Below, in pieces: positions 31,249 through 43,389 of a stretch of DNA of 64,000 nucleotides (position 1 is the stretch's first letter; each line of letters begins with the position of its first letter). Source of the DNA: Strigamia acuminata (taxonomy: Eukaryota; Arthropoda; Chilopoda; Geophilomorpha; Linotaeniidae); NCBI GenBank assembly GCA_949358305.1, contig OX442314.1, positions 44,588,581-44,652,580 on the forward strand. Direction: 5' to 3'. The position numbers and the translations under genes were made by a program. The notes below the pieces were generated by a model that had not been told where the DNA came from, did no database searches, and was given only the letters and a program-made list of their open reading frames with translations.

Positions 31249-34200
31249 ATGGCGACTCCTTCAGAGAAGAGACCGAGAGGAAGGCCGGCGAAGAGACGAG
31301 TGGCGATCGATCTACCAGCCGTGGATCAAGAAGTGACTGAGTCACAAGAATTGTTTGAAGCCATGGATCAAACAGCTAACTGTAACTCGGCACAGTTAAT
31401 CGTGAATGAATTCACGCAAGCATTGGAGCGACAACAGCCATCCCCGCCCAGCGGCCAGTTGGACTTAAATAATCCAACTGGAAATGGCCGTTCCAAGTCG
31501 CAAAACGATGATTTGAATTTACGAATTCAATCATCAAGTGCAGAGCACTCGCTGAATTCATCACCGGTTCAAGGTGCAGCACAGCAAGATTCTGAGAACT
31601 CCAATATGGAAGTTTCTCATTCTCCCGTGCGTGTTACCATGATGGACGCACTCCGTGAGCAAGCTAGGCTCGAGGGAGTAAAAGTCACTAGCGAAATGAC
31701 TGTGGAACAAATCCACAAAGCTATGGTTCGCAAACAAAGCCAAAAAGACGTTGAAATCGTCAGAACAAGCTTGCAAGCAGAGTTCGAGCGAATGCATGCA
31801 GAAATGCAGCAGCAAAATGCCGAACTAAAACAACAACGTGCAAATGACCATGTTAAGCTGTTGCAATTAGAGCAGGAAAAAGCTTCCTGGCTAATTACTG
31901 ACGAAGAGCAACAACAAAGGCTCGAGCAACTAAATCAAGCCCAAAAAGATTTAGAAATTGCTAATGAAAATTTGAGATTGGCCAACGCAAATTTGCGAGA
32001 AGCCAACACAAATTTAATGACAGCCGAACTAACCGCCCCAGTTCGAGCGAGGGAAGTAATTCCCTCCACTTCTCGAAATTACGAGAATTATGCTGCAGAA
32101 CAAGCAGCAAGAGCTAAGAGATTAGCGCAACGAGAAAATGAAGTATTTCTCGCTCGACAGCAGTCTGTAATTGATGCTGGTCAAGCCGCCAAAAGTCTAA
32201 GCACTGCAGAACAGTTATTACGTGCCGACTTAGCTGCGCAAGCTCGTGAAAACGAAATTCTTCGCGCAGATCTATTAACGGTACAAGAGAACTTTGCAGT
32301 AGTCGTACAAAAAGTACAAGACGTTTGCGGCGAAGATAATTTTGCAAAGCCAGCCCCAGTTTTGCAAAAAGGTGCTTTCAAATCACCTGAGTTGATTGAT
32401 TTAACATCAGCTAAACCAAAAGTCAGTCGACAATCAAGTTGGACTGACAGTGATGACTCACGCAGTAGTCGTGGAAGCCGTAATAGTCATCACAGTCGCA
32501 AAAAGAGAAAGCGACAACCAGACCCGACCGAATATCATTCCCCGAACGTTCCGCAAAATTCGGATCGATTCTTTAGCAATAGTGACCGATTAATCGGATT
32601 GCTAGAGAGAAAAAATAAAGAACGTGAGAAACCACACGATCGTGGACGGTCACACGATAATCCGCGAGAAGGTTCACCAAAACGAGATTGTCATAACGAC
32701 ATCCGTGATGGACCGAGATACCGTGGAAATCCACCAGGTGGTGACCCACCAGGTGGAGACAGTTCAGATGGACATGGAGGTGGCCACTCACGTGACCACA
32801 ATTCGAATGGCAATCGAAATGGAAGGGGACCACCAAATGGAGACCGTCGTCCGCCAGATGGCGACGATCCTCCGGACCCTGATCCGCCGCCAAATCCGAA
32901 TCATGAATCTGCGTCAGATACAGATTCCTCACGTCCCAGTGTGAGAGGGCGATCTCGTCACAGAACACGTAGTAGAACTCAAAGACCCGATTTCTACACG
33001 AAAGATGAGATTGACCAGTTGTTGAGGCAAAATGCTCAACAACAGCGAAAAAGCAGAAGGAATAAAATTATTTTGCAAAAAATAAGTGAATTCACTTCTG
33101 ATAAATGGACTCATCAAACAACAGATGAAAAGTTCATTAGATGGGATCGAGTTATCCCACATGCCTATAATGGAAGTTGGCAAGCAGGGTCAAACCTCTT
33201 GCTGGAAATATTCGAACTAGGCAAAGTTCACAGTTTTAGCTGTGAAGGTGCATTGGCCCATCTAGTACCAAGAATACTAGTTGGCGGTGTCAAGGAGTGG
33301 TTTCGCAGGAAAGACTTCACGAAGTGGGATGACTTCGTTAAACAATTTATGTTTAAATTTGGTGAATCGAGCGAAGACATCAAGACGCTCTGGAGATGTC
33401 TTAAGCAACAAAAAGGCGAAAGCTTACATTCGTACATGCTAAGAGCAGAGAATCTGCTTGGCAGAATGCCACACGCTGTTACTGATGCAACAGCAGATGA
33501 TTAGTTTAGAGCTGGTCTCACAGAATATAGTAAAAATATTCTGATGATGTCGGACGCTCCCGACCCGGGGAAATTCTCCGAGTTAAACGAGTTCATGGAG
33601 GTCAATCAATTGCGCATTGACGAAAAGTACAAAGCTTACCTTACAGATACCGAAAGGTCAGCGTACTTAAAGCGAGAGAAAAGACTCGCTGAGCAAAACA
33701 ATGAAACCTTTAATGGTTTGAAATTGTTACAGCCACCTAGTTACGAAGACTTTCTAGACGAGGTGGAAGGGAAGAGTTCGAAAAAAGAATCTTCCAAAAA
33801 GGACGTCAAAAATCCTCATTCAGTTCCTAAGTTACACGCAAATATAACTGGAGCTGAAACTCCGTCGTCTGAAGCTGAAGAAGCTGAAGAGGAGGAGGAA
33901 GCAGGAGATGAGACGTTGGCTTTATTGGCCAAAGCAGCGGCGTTGTTAGCAAAAAATAACCCCGTTGCAGGCAAATGGAAGCCAAAAATGAAATCAAAAA
34001 ATGTTTCATTTGACGCATCAAAGGTGAATACCGAAAGGAATTCAAAATCACCCGCGGTGTCGCCAGAGCGCCGGTCTGACGCTCGTTCTCGTTCTGCCTC
34101 GCCAGCAGCAACTAAAAAGAAATCGCCTGCCACTGATCCATGCAATTTATGCAAAAAATTAGGGCATTGGCAAAAAGACTGCCCATCCTCCAAAAAGGAC

Positions 34201-34272
34201 AAACCAGTGTCAACAGCTGAGTTTGAAAAAGCAGTCAAGATCATAACTGACATGTTTCGAAAAAACTTGTAG
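31249..34272 (+). pseudogene. gag: Gag of the 12.4 kb Gypsy element, interrupted by one TAG
   Basis: A 1007-codon frame with a single stop at codon 752 (TAG 33502-33504); the left-edge copy has CAG there. Order by residue: basic N-terminus, long coiled coil (about 130-330, heptads of Asn/Leu/Glu), Ser/Arg-rich and Pro/Gly/Asp-rich linker (about 390-590), retrotransposon Gag core (about 615-750 and beyond), an acidic Glu/Ala run (about 880), and one CCHC knuckle CNLCKKLGHWQKDC (about 964). Unusually long for a Gag. Without readthrough the product would stop inside the capsid core and neither zinc knuckle nor Pol could be made. Confidence 0.95.
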
Positions 34273-34306
34273 ACGCAGATCCATCAGGTCTAGTGGACGC
34301 TGCGTC
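34260..34306 (+). promoter_or_regulatory. -1 ribosomal frameshift signal between gag and pol
   Basis: The heptamer A AAA AAC (34260-34266) sits in the gag frame exactly as X XXY YYZ, six codons' width from the gag TAG (34270-34272). A 5-nt spacer follows, then a hairpin: GACGCAG (34272-34278) pairs with CTGCGTC (34300-34306), and inside it TCCA (34280-34283) pairs with TGGA (34294-34297). Pol is in the -1 frame and is open from this point. This is the standard arrangement for retroviral gag-pol expression. Confidence 0.9.
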
Positions 34307-37300
34307 ACCTCCGAAATCGGAATCAGAGAATGAAAATCTGAAGATAATGGAAGATGTTGAAGAAGTTATTGGTGAATTAATTCGTCAAACAGAACTAAAA
34401 GAAAAAGAATCTCTTGAGTTAACAAAGGAGATTGTCGGCGAAACTCCGACTGAAGAAGACACTTCCAATATTCAAGATAAAGTCGAAATTAAAGATGATA
34501 GACCAAGCTCAGTTCCAGAGACACCTGGAATTGAGGAGTGCATTAAGTTATTTGCAGCTACAACTCTTGATACCAATGAGTTATTAGACGAACTGCCTTT
34601 GGAGCTTCCAATTACAGTTCATCATAAATTGCGCAAGTTTGAGTGCAAAGTGGCTGGAATACCAAACAGCCATGACCTTCCAACGTTAAAGTTAGAAACG
34701 TTAAAAGGTGTAATAACTGGTATGTTGGACTCAGGAGCAAATAAGAGCTTCCTAGCCACTTCAGTTATTAATCAATTAGGTCTAGAAAAATATCTACGAC
34801 CTATCGGACCTGGTGTCAGAGTTACGACGGCTAGTGAAGAAGTCACTCCAGATGGAACAATCCATCTTTCATTTCGATGGACACATGGCACGTTACGTCA
34901 TCCGTTCATCGTAATACCAAATAAGTATCCAATGGTACTATTGGGTTGCGATTTTATGAATAAATTAAAAATCCAACCTAATCCACAGACGATGTCTTGG
35001 AATTTCACGCAACCTGTGGATGCAGATTTACCCTACATTCCACAAGCGTTGCTGGAACGTTATTTGGAGAAAGTGGAGGAACCCGATTCCTCATTTGTGA
35101 CCTTTGCAAAAGCTTACGCTGCAAGTGTAACTCAAGGCAAAATTGATGAAGAGAATTTCATCCAAAAGTTAGTCGAAGAAGCTAACTTAAATTTGGAGCA
35201 ATCCAAATTATTAGAAAAGATGTTATCCAAACATAAAAGGATTATTTCTAAAGATCCAGGTAAAACACACCTGGTTAAGCACAAAATTGAGCTTGACACG
35301 GAGAAACCCATCCGTGTCCCCTTTAAGAGCATAAACCCTCAAAAAAGGGAAATAATCAGACAACTTTGTCAAGACATGATTGACAAAGGCGTAGTCGTCA
35401 AAGCTGAAGGCGATTACGGAATGCGGCCAGTCCTAGTCATGCGACCAGGAAACGACCCACGCTTGTGCATTGATTTTCGCCCCATCAATACACATACTAA
35501 GTACAACCCACCTCAAATGCCAACAATTGAGGAAATTCTGCGAGAAATCGGAGAATTCGAGTGGGTCAGTACTATAGATCTGACCAAGGGATATTGGCAG
35601 ATAGAATTGCGACCTGAAGACAGAGAAAAAACTGCCTTCTGGAGCCCAATGGGAAGACTAATGTTTTTAGTCATGCCTTTCGGATTAGTAAACGCACCAA
35701 CTACTTTCCAAGAATTGATGGAAAAGGTTTTGGGTGACGTTTACAGAAAATTTGCATGGGCATATTTGGATGACATAATTGTTGTATCCAAATCGTTCGA
35801 AGAACACATTAAACATTTAGATATAGTGTTTAAAAAATTGGCAGAAGCTAATTTACATGCGCACCCTGGCAAGACGCATCTCTGTAGAAAGGAATTAATT
35901 TTTCTAGGCTACAAAGTAGGAGTAGAAGGACTTGCAGTAGACCCTAAAAAAGTCGCTGCAATTACGCAATTTCCGGCTCCTACCAATCTTAAGGAATTAC
36001 AAAGATTTCTAGGCATGGTGAATTTCTTTCACCGCCTAATCAAGAATTTGGCCACAGTGGCAGAACCACTAAGGCCTCTCTTGAAAAAAGATGCGGAGTT
36101 CGATTGGGAACTGCATCATCAGGCAGCATTCGACGCAATAAAAGACTTGCTTACGAATGCTGAAACAATGAAGATGCCTGACTTGTACATGCCATTTATT
36201 GTTCATACTGACGCCAGTAAACAAGGGTTGGGTGCAGCCCTTACACAAAAGAAAAATGTGGATGGCCAAGAAGTCGAAATGCCATGCGTGTATGCAAGCA
36301 GAAGCTTGCAGCCCGCAGAGAAAAATTATACTGTGACAGAATTGGAATGTCTCGCAGTAGTATGGGGTTTGCGCAAATTTCGCCCATACTTAGAGTACAC
36401 TACATTCACTGTACAAACGGATCACCAAGCACTTAAATGGTTGATGTCGTTATCTGACCCGTCGGGCAGATTAGCTCGTTGGCAAATGGAGCTGATGGTG
36501 TATTCGTTCGAAATACAATACGTCAAAGGTCCGCTGAATGTAATAGCAGACGCATTGTCACGTGCACCTGTTAGCGCACCTGACGAACCAGAAGACGATG
36601 GCGATAATGATGATTTATTATCATATTGTCCATCTCCTTGCCGAAGTTGGCAAATGGGAAAATTGAACGAATTACCCAAGTCAATAATAGTTAATGAAGA
36701 CGATCAAGCATTAATTAATTTTTGTATTAAAATGCATGATCCGTCAGGAACCCCTGACGTCGAATTAAGAGCCATGATGGCTAAAAAATTCGAGCTGCCA
36801 ACAACAAATGTTTTAATAAAAGCATTTGCGGCTAAAATTGCGAAGCAATTAGAATGTGATCCTCCAACGAGAGATGACATTATTGCGGCGCAAAAAGCAG
36901 ACAAATTTTGCCAACATATTCGCAATTACTTGTTAAACAAGCAATATCCAAGTTACATAGTAACTCGTCTTCAAAGAAGAAATTTTGAAAGACACGCGAG
37001 TACTTATCTCATTGAAGAAGATATGTTACTCCATTATCATCCTACCTCTACCGATGAATTAGGAGAGGATGGTAGGGCGCTTAAAGTTGTTGTGCCAAAG
37101 AAATTGATTTATAAAATCATATGGTTGATGCACGGACATCCACTGTCCGGCCACCCAGGCATTGCGAGGACAATGTACAGAACTCGAAGAGTTTATACCT
37201 GGAAAGGTATGAAACGTGATATTACACGTTTTATTCAACATTGTCAAGGATGTCAGGCATGCAAGCCGAGATCAAAGACCGAAATTGAAGGCGCTCAAAT

Positions 37301-38519
37301 TGGACCATTTGGACCATTTGACTGCCTCAGTGTGGATTTGTCTGGTCCCAAACCAAGAACCAGAAGAAACAATACCCACATTTGCGTCATCGTAGATGTC
37401 GCTACGCATTGGCCAGAATTATTCCCAATGTGTAATCCAACGGCAATGAAAGTTGCCAACACAATTTATCACTTATCAATAACTTTCGGATTTCCGAGAC
37501 AAATCATAAGTGATAATGGACCACAATTTCGATCACAGGTCTATAAAGAATTTTGCAAAAAATTCGACATGTCGCGAACACGGACATCGATTTATCATCC
37601 ACAAAGCAATCCTGTGGAGAGAACCAATCGAGATATTAAATATTTAGTTTCGATTTATTTAGATATTCACGACCAATGGGATGAGTATCTACGCGAATTT
37701 GCATTCAGTTTGAGAACAACTGTAACAAGAGGCAGAGATTATTCTCCAGCTTTCTTGAATTTTTTCCGAGAATTAAGAATTCCTTGGGATCCAAGAATTC
37801 CGGAAGGAATTTTAGTCATTGACCCAAAAAATCCGCATTTATATGTTCAGAAATTAGAAGCAATAATTGCAGAGACGTATCAGCATATGATGTCTCACAT
37901 CTTAGATTTGAGACGCCGTGTCGAAGCTGAAAAATCAGACAAAAAATTCGATAACTTCAGACAGAATGATTTAGTCTGGCGAGAGTCTCATATTCTCTCA
38001 AATGCCGCTAAAGGAATAGCAGCAGGCATTTCACCGAAAAGGAATGGGCCTTATGTAATTGTCAAAAGGTTACAAGGAGGCGCCTTTCAACTTCGACGGC
38101 TGAGTGATAATAAAATTTATCCAGCTGTTCACGGCACTGAATTAATGCCGTACTTTCCCGTTTTCAACCAAGAAATTTGGCTGGAAGGGGAGGAAGTGGG
38201 TCAAAAAACAAAAAATATTGTTAATACCTTGGATGATGTTGAATTATCCAAAATTCCTGTCGAAAACACGGAATCGAGTGAAAAATCGAAACTCAAAAAT
38301 AACGAAGTCGATGAAATAAACAAGCGACTTGAAAATGTTTCTCTTGATGAAAATCTAGAAAAGGAAATGTTTTTAGAAAAAGAGAAAATTTCAAACAATG
38401 AAGAAAATAACTCATCTGACATTGGAGACGATGCTGATGACAATCTAAACAAGTTGGATTGTACTTCGCGAAAGTCAAAGTACAACTTGAGATCTCGCGT
38501 TCCGCGAGCCAAGACATAG
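34264..38519 (+). CDS. pol: Pol polyprotein (protease, RT, RNase H, integrase) of the 12.4 kb Gypsy element
   Basis: Reached by -1 frameshift from gag; there is no ATG at the start. Residues counted from 34293: acidic N-terminal linker; aspartic protease LDSGANKSF (about 145) and LLGCDFM; reverse transcriptase with TIDLTKGYWQI, MPFGLVNAPTTFQ and YLDD (about 490); RNase H with HTDASKQGLGA, TVTELE and QTDHQAL; integrase HHCC (about 946-985, ending CQGCQACK), D (VDLSGP), D (SDNGPQF, about 1072), E (PVERTNR, about 1107). The C-terminus is Glu/Asn/Lys-rich, ending at TAG 38517-38519. No internal stop, and all catalytic residues are present. It depends on gag translation, so the gag TAG would block it. 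Confidence 0.96.
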
Positions 38520-38757
38520 CGTTGACTTTCACCTTTTGGGTTTACCCAAAAGATCCGAGAGAGCAATCTCGTGACGTCATTCGTAGTCCACACTCGAATG
38601 ACAACGTTCACAATGCGTTATAATTTGTGACGTCATTCGGTGTCACCGAAACAAGTTCGTTGCTCCAATCAACGAACTTAGCCACTTTTCCGATAAGTTT
38701 TGAAGTGGATGCATCAACTCCGATACCGCACGACAGTTTTTCTTGATTCAGCAAACT

Positions 38758-38823
38758 GTAAGTTATTTTTCTGAAAGAAAAATTTGATAAATATATTTAA
38801 CATAATTTATTAATTCTTTCTAG
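38758..38823 (+). other. Candidate leader intron upstream of ORF3
   Basis: CT|GTAAGT at 38758 and TTCTTTCTAG ending at 38823 would remove 66 nt just before the ORF3 start. Together with the coding intron this suggests ORF3 is made from a spliced subgenomic RNA. Whether the upstream donor is this one or one near the 5' LTR cannot be told from sequence. Confidence 0.5.
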
Positions 38824-38861
38824 CCGAAAGAATTTCTTTTTCAACGCGAAAAAGAAGGAAA

Positions 38862-41502
38862 ATGGCAGATGACGAAGTCAACCTCCATGTGGACGATGAA
38901 ACGCCAATGGAAGGAGCCGGTAACGACGTCCAATTACCGTTACAAGAGAGGGTAAATTAATAAAATAGTTTTTACCTAGTGTTTCAGTCAGAAAAATTGA
39001 GTAATTTCACTTTTCCTGACTTCAAACACAAGCCGCTAAAAAATAAAAATGGCGGCTATAAAAGTCACGTGCTTCAAGCATGTGCGAAGGGAGTTGCCAT
39101 GACAACCAACATCCCTTAGTGACTCACAGCCACAAGCGCTAAGCTTAAAAAATATTTCAAATAAGAAATTATTTGTTTATTTTAAATAAACTAATTTATT
39201 TATTTTTCTTCGAATATAGATCGAGAGAGATCGAGAAACGCCATTCGCGCTTCCCGATCATGTGCCGACTCAGCACCCGCTGATTTTTCGAGCGGCGTTG
39301 CCCGAAAAAATCAGAAGACTGAAGACGGCAAACAACACGTGGTGGAAATTGCGCCACGACTTCAGCAGATCAGCGCTGCAAGGATTTGGAGCAAGAGGCC
39401 GGTTCATCGAGCGCCTTCACGTCGACGGAGTTGACGAAATCGAGTGGACGCTCGACGAGAGCCCCCCAGGACCACTTGCAGCAGAGTTGTTGCACAACCA
39501 GTGGCCAGTGACGCCCCGAGAGCGTCACGAGCGCAGAAGAGCGCTAAAGAGTACCGGAATTAATTACGGTGCTCTCACCCAATTGAGGAAGAACCTCAAA
39601 ACGACTCAACGCGAAGTCGTGCAACGGTACCGCAAGTCCGTTCGTGACGGGAACCCGCAATTTCCCGTCACACAAACCGAGCTCCACCAGTTGGCGCTCG
39701 CCGGGTGTTTCAACGATTTTCCGGGATTCTTCCCGTCGAAAGCACTCCGAGCTGCCGCAGTGCAGCTTCGCGTCGACGAAAATCGACAACTGGCTCAAGC
39801 ACACGAGGCAGAGGAGCAAGCGCGTTGCGCTCTCCCTTTTTATCGAGAAGATGAAATTCCGGCCCCAGCGGCCATCAATCCTCCGCCGCAAGACGAGGAT
39901 TTGAGGGTGGGGCAACTCCCTCCGCCGGTTCCAGTCAGACCAATGTTCCGCGAATCGAGCCGCGATCGAGAGGAGCGACAGAGGCGATCGCGCCCGTATT
40001 CGACTGACGTGCAGCCGTCACGCCCGCAGTCGCGACGAGGACGGACACCAGAGTCGTTTGGCTCGTCGTCTTCGCTGAGTTTCGAATCGGACTCCACAAT
40101 CCAGTCCGCCCGAAGTAGCCGAACCGTCTCCACGTTCAAAGTGGACAACCCGGCTACTCCATACGCCATGAGACGTGTCGTCGGTGATATTTCTCCCGAC
40201 TGTAGCGTGCCTGTACCTGGACACGCTAGCCGCTTGCCCGAACAAGGATATGTTTCCCGCTTGCCGGCTGGAGTTAGCAACCTGCAACTCCGGCCATTTT
40301 TCAGTGAGTCATTCGGCCCACAATGGACCTGCTACGAGCAGCAACCCATTAGAGCGCAGCAGGAAGTGCTCCAGAAGCTGGACGCATACCAAAGCGCCCA
40401 GATCGCCGAGTCGCAGAAGGACTGGCAGAGACTAGCTGAAAGGCTAGAAGTCTCCGACATCAATACCATTGATGATCCCCGCCTGATGGATTTTCAGCGT
40501 CAGCTAATTCCGGGGATGACTAGGGTGTTGTACCCTGGTGTTCTTCCTTCGCCAGGACAGGCGTTAGCGGCCATTACGTACCTTTGGACCGCGCCGATGG
40601 GCCTGTCGGAGAAGAAAGTCGAGCTGTGGTACCACCTCAGGCTCGACCCGCCTACGATCTTAGCCGAGCTAATAAAGCAAGTCGTAGCAAACGGTGAGAC
40701 CGAAGAAGAGGCCGCCGTTCGGTTGCGAACCGAGTGGTCCTTTGCGAAGGCCACGGCGCGAATAGCCGGAAGACCACCGCTTCCAGTTACAAGCGCCACA
40801 GCAGCTGCGTCACTGGCTGTTTTCCAGTCGGCCCAAGAAGGCGCTGGATGCTCGTTTTGGCAAGAGAACCCGAGAGGTTCTCCAACTCCTGCCGGAGTTC
40901 AACGGGTAGTCGAAACCCGTCAGCTCCCCGGTGTGGGTCGAGCGCAGGGACGAGGCGTCACACCCTCGTCAACCTCCGCACCCGCGTTGGTTTTCTTGGG
41001 CTCGCCGAGCCATTTTAACGATGCCACGACGGAAGACTCACGTCCGCCGCCGCCGCCGCCAGCCAAGCCGGAGACGAAGGTCAAGCCGCTGAAAAAAGAG
41101 TCGGCTTTCAAGACCCTGATGCGCCTGTATCCGCACTTCTATTTGACGCCGGATACGCGAACACTGCTTAGCAACAATCACAAGTTGTCAAGGCAGGTGT
41201 TTATGTGGCTCGAGGACCACATCCGGGTGTTAAGCCCACCATCAGTGCTCCACGATCGACTCCTGAGAGCACGATTGGCGCCAGAGGATCCCATAGAGTT
41301 TGCGGCGCTAGGATTTTTCAACCGAGCGGACTCGGCGAGAATCATCCAGGTTTGGCTTCATGTCAACCCTGGAATGGTCTCCGGACCAAACGCAGGTCGC
41401 GACCTGTGTACGGTTAACGAACGGTCAGATCCGAGGAATAACGACACGGACATGATGCGCCCGTTGACGCCTGAGCGAACTCAGAACATGGACGAATCAT
41501 AA
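38862..41502 (+). CDS. ORF3: spliced 790-residue protein of unknown function in the env position
   Basis: Exon 1 (38862-38951) begins at an ATG in a good context and gives 30 residues; a 268-bp intron (38952-39219, GTAAAT to ATATAG, phase 0) joins it to exon 2 (39220-41502). Exon 2 is bounded by a stop exactly at the acceptor and has no early ATG, so splicing is required. Visible in the protein: an acidic N-terminus, a basic helical part (about 60-210), an Arg/Ser-rich stretch (about 265-335), a Gln/Glu-rich helix with LDAYQSAQIAESQKDW (about 410-435), a Pro run (about 637) and a helical C-terminus (about 655-750). I see no signal peptide, membrane segment, zinc finger or enzyme motif, so it is not a classical envelope. 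It is GC-richer than gag and pol. Unknown family. Confidence 0.85.
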
Positions 41503-41541
41503 ATTGGTTCGTTCATTTTCTCTCCATGTAAGATTCGTCTT

Positions 41542-41554
41542 AAATGGGGGGATG
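41542..41554 (+). other. Polypurine tract before the 3' LTR
   Basis: AAATGGGGGGATG immediately precedes the LTR, the expected plus-strand primer. Confidence 0.8.
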
Positions 41555-42527
41555 TGTGGTGATCTCAAAATATTCACCAACTTAGAAGATAAAATTAATT
41601 GTCTTCTAATTAATTTGACTGTGGCACACGCCAAGTCAGATCATGTGACCGAGGGGAGAAATCCTCTCTAGGCACATATCACCCCAGGTTGTCCGGGGTG
41701 AAAACGGTTATTAGCCGTTATGGTGCAATATGGTGTAATAACCACTAGTTGCACCCATTTGAGCTAAGTGCGCAGGTTTTCTGCGCAATATTGAAGCGTG
41801 CTGGGCTCGCGCCTTGGCTCAAATCGGGACTCTGAAAAATACAACAACAACCTCAACATCACTGCGATATTTGCTCCGACAATACGTATTGATAGAGGAC
41901 CGTTGTAACTCAGTTTCGCCTGCTATCTTTGTGTATCAAACGCACAAAGCCAGCAATTCAGCTTGAATTAGCCGTCGCTAATTCCAGCTATCGAGAAGTA
42001 GAAGTTTCCTGATCCAAGTGAACCATCGCCATCGTTGCCGCGCGAACGGCAACCATCGCCATCGTACCTGGACCAGACGCCTACAGCCGTCAACCACCGC
42101 CGCCGAGCCGTCGCACGAGCCGTAGAAGAAACCCACGAGAACCATCGTCTTCGACCATCGTTCGTGAGTTTGCCGAAAACGAAGACATTTGCCTTCGCTC
42201 AACAACATCACGTTGTTTAAGCGCCATTTCTGACGCTTTGTAGCTTGCAACAGTCGTTGCAAGCCCTTCCTTTGTTTCATTGTTTCCCGCTCATCTTATT
42301 CTTGCGACTTGTCGCATTTCGTGATATTCATAATCATTTTTAATATATATTGTAATTTAAAGAATAAATATTTGTGTGATTTTTATTACCATATTAAATT
42401 GTGCCTTTATTTCCCTAAACTTAACCCTAGACAAGTTTCGGCCGCGATATAAGTCTTGTAAAGCATTCACCTGCGGTTTCTGCTTAATTTATTAGAAATT
42501 AAGTGGATAAAAACCCGGATCGCAGCA
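41555..42527 (+). repeat. 3' LTR of the 12.4 kb Gypsy element
   Basis: 973 bp, no difference from 30165-31137 noticed, followed by the target duplication CACA. Confidence 0.96.
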
Positions 42528-42531
42528 CACA

Positions 42532-43389
42532 ATAAATTATGAAGTTTATGCTAAATTATTTGAGAATTTTAGTGGTCCTCCTTTGGACTCGGCCTCGCCT
42601 TTCTATATCATGTGCATTATTCTAAGTTTTATTACGGTAGTTAAAAATAATCTATTTTATTTTATTATTATTTAGACTTTTGCCAAACACGTCTCTAAGT
42701 GTTTGGCATACTTGACCATCTGTTTAGCCCCTCATTTCTTTCATATCCATCTGCCCATTTTAACAGGAATCAGCATCATGCAGCCAGACAAAAGAAAGCG
42801 TGCACTAGCAATATCACGAGTGGCGGGCGACCAGCAAGCCGCCGCCGCCATCATAGAGCAACCATCGTGTTTTTGAGTTGTCAGCCGTCAATTGTGTATC
42901 ATGTGCATGAAGCTGTGTCCAATCACAGTCTCTTTTTGTAAAGAATTTTCTGCGAGTTTATTATAGTTTAGAACTTTTGTAAGAAGATTGCACAAACAGT
43001 GCATTCTTTTTCTTTCCCACTGGGTGCAAACTGCAAAACACATTGACGGAAAACAACGTTTTATGATTTTTATAATTTTATTCGGACTATTATCGCGAAA
43101 TTAATCTGGTTATTTTTAGATAGGATTTTACTAAAAAGGTTTTCTAAATGACACCAGATTTTTTTCTAAGTTCTAATTGTAAGTCTTGACAAAATAACCT
43201 GTTGGACATGTTGATTGTCCTTTAATCAGAAATTAGTTTTCATATACTTGTCACATACTTTTTTAATTCTAAAATAAATCTGATTTAAATCACCTATTTC
43301 AAAGTGTTGAATGATGAAAGATCAGAGTATAAATCTAAACAGAAACCATACCATCAAATTTTAAACCATGATGCCTTGAATAAGATGGC
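42532..43389. repeat. Dispersed repeats between the Gypsy element and the segmental duplication
   Basis: 42640-42720 repeats 27140-27225. 42865-43020 ('gtgtttttgagttgtcagcc', 'aaagaattttctgcgagttt') recurs at 57400-57500, 58490-58560 and 60425-60570. No gene. Confidence 0.6.

Larger units (their letters stand above)
30165..42527 (+). mobile_element. Full-length 12.4 kb Gypsy retrotransposon with a third ORF
   Basis: Two 973-bp LTRs (30165-31137 and 41555-42527) that look identical, a 4-bp target duplication CACA (30161-30164 and 42528-42531), a primer site, gag, pol in the -1 frame, a spliced ORF3 in the env position and a polypurine tract. It belongs to the same family as the minus-strand element at the left edge. 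A recent insertion: every part is intact except one stop codon in gag. Confidence 0.97.

Noticed and set aside
39262-41502. ORF3 as a classical envelope protein
   Set aside because: No signal peptide, membrane span, furin-like site with following hydrophobic segment, or Cys pattern was found; only its position suggests env.
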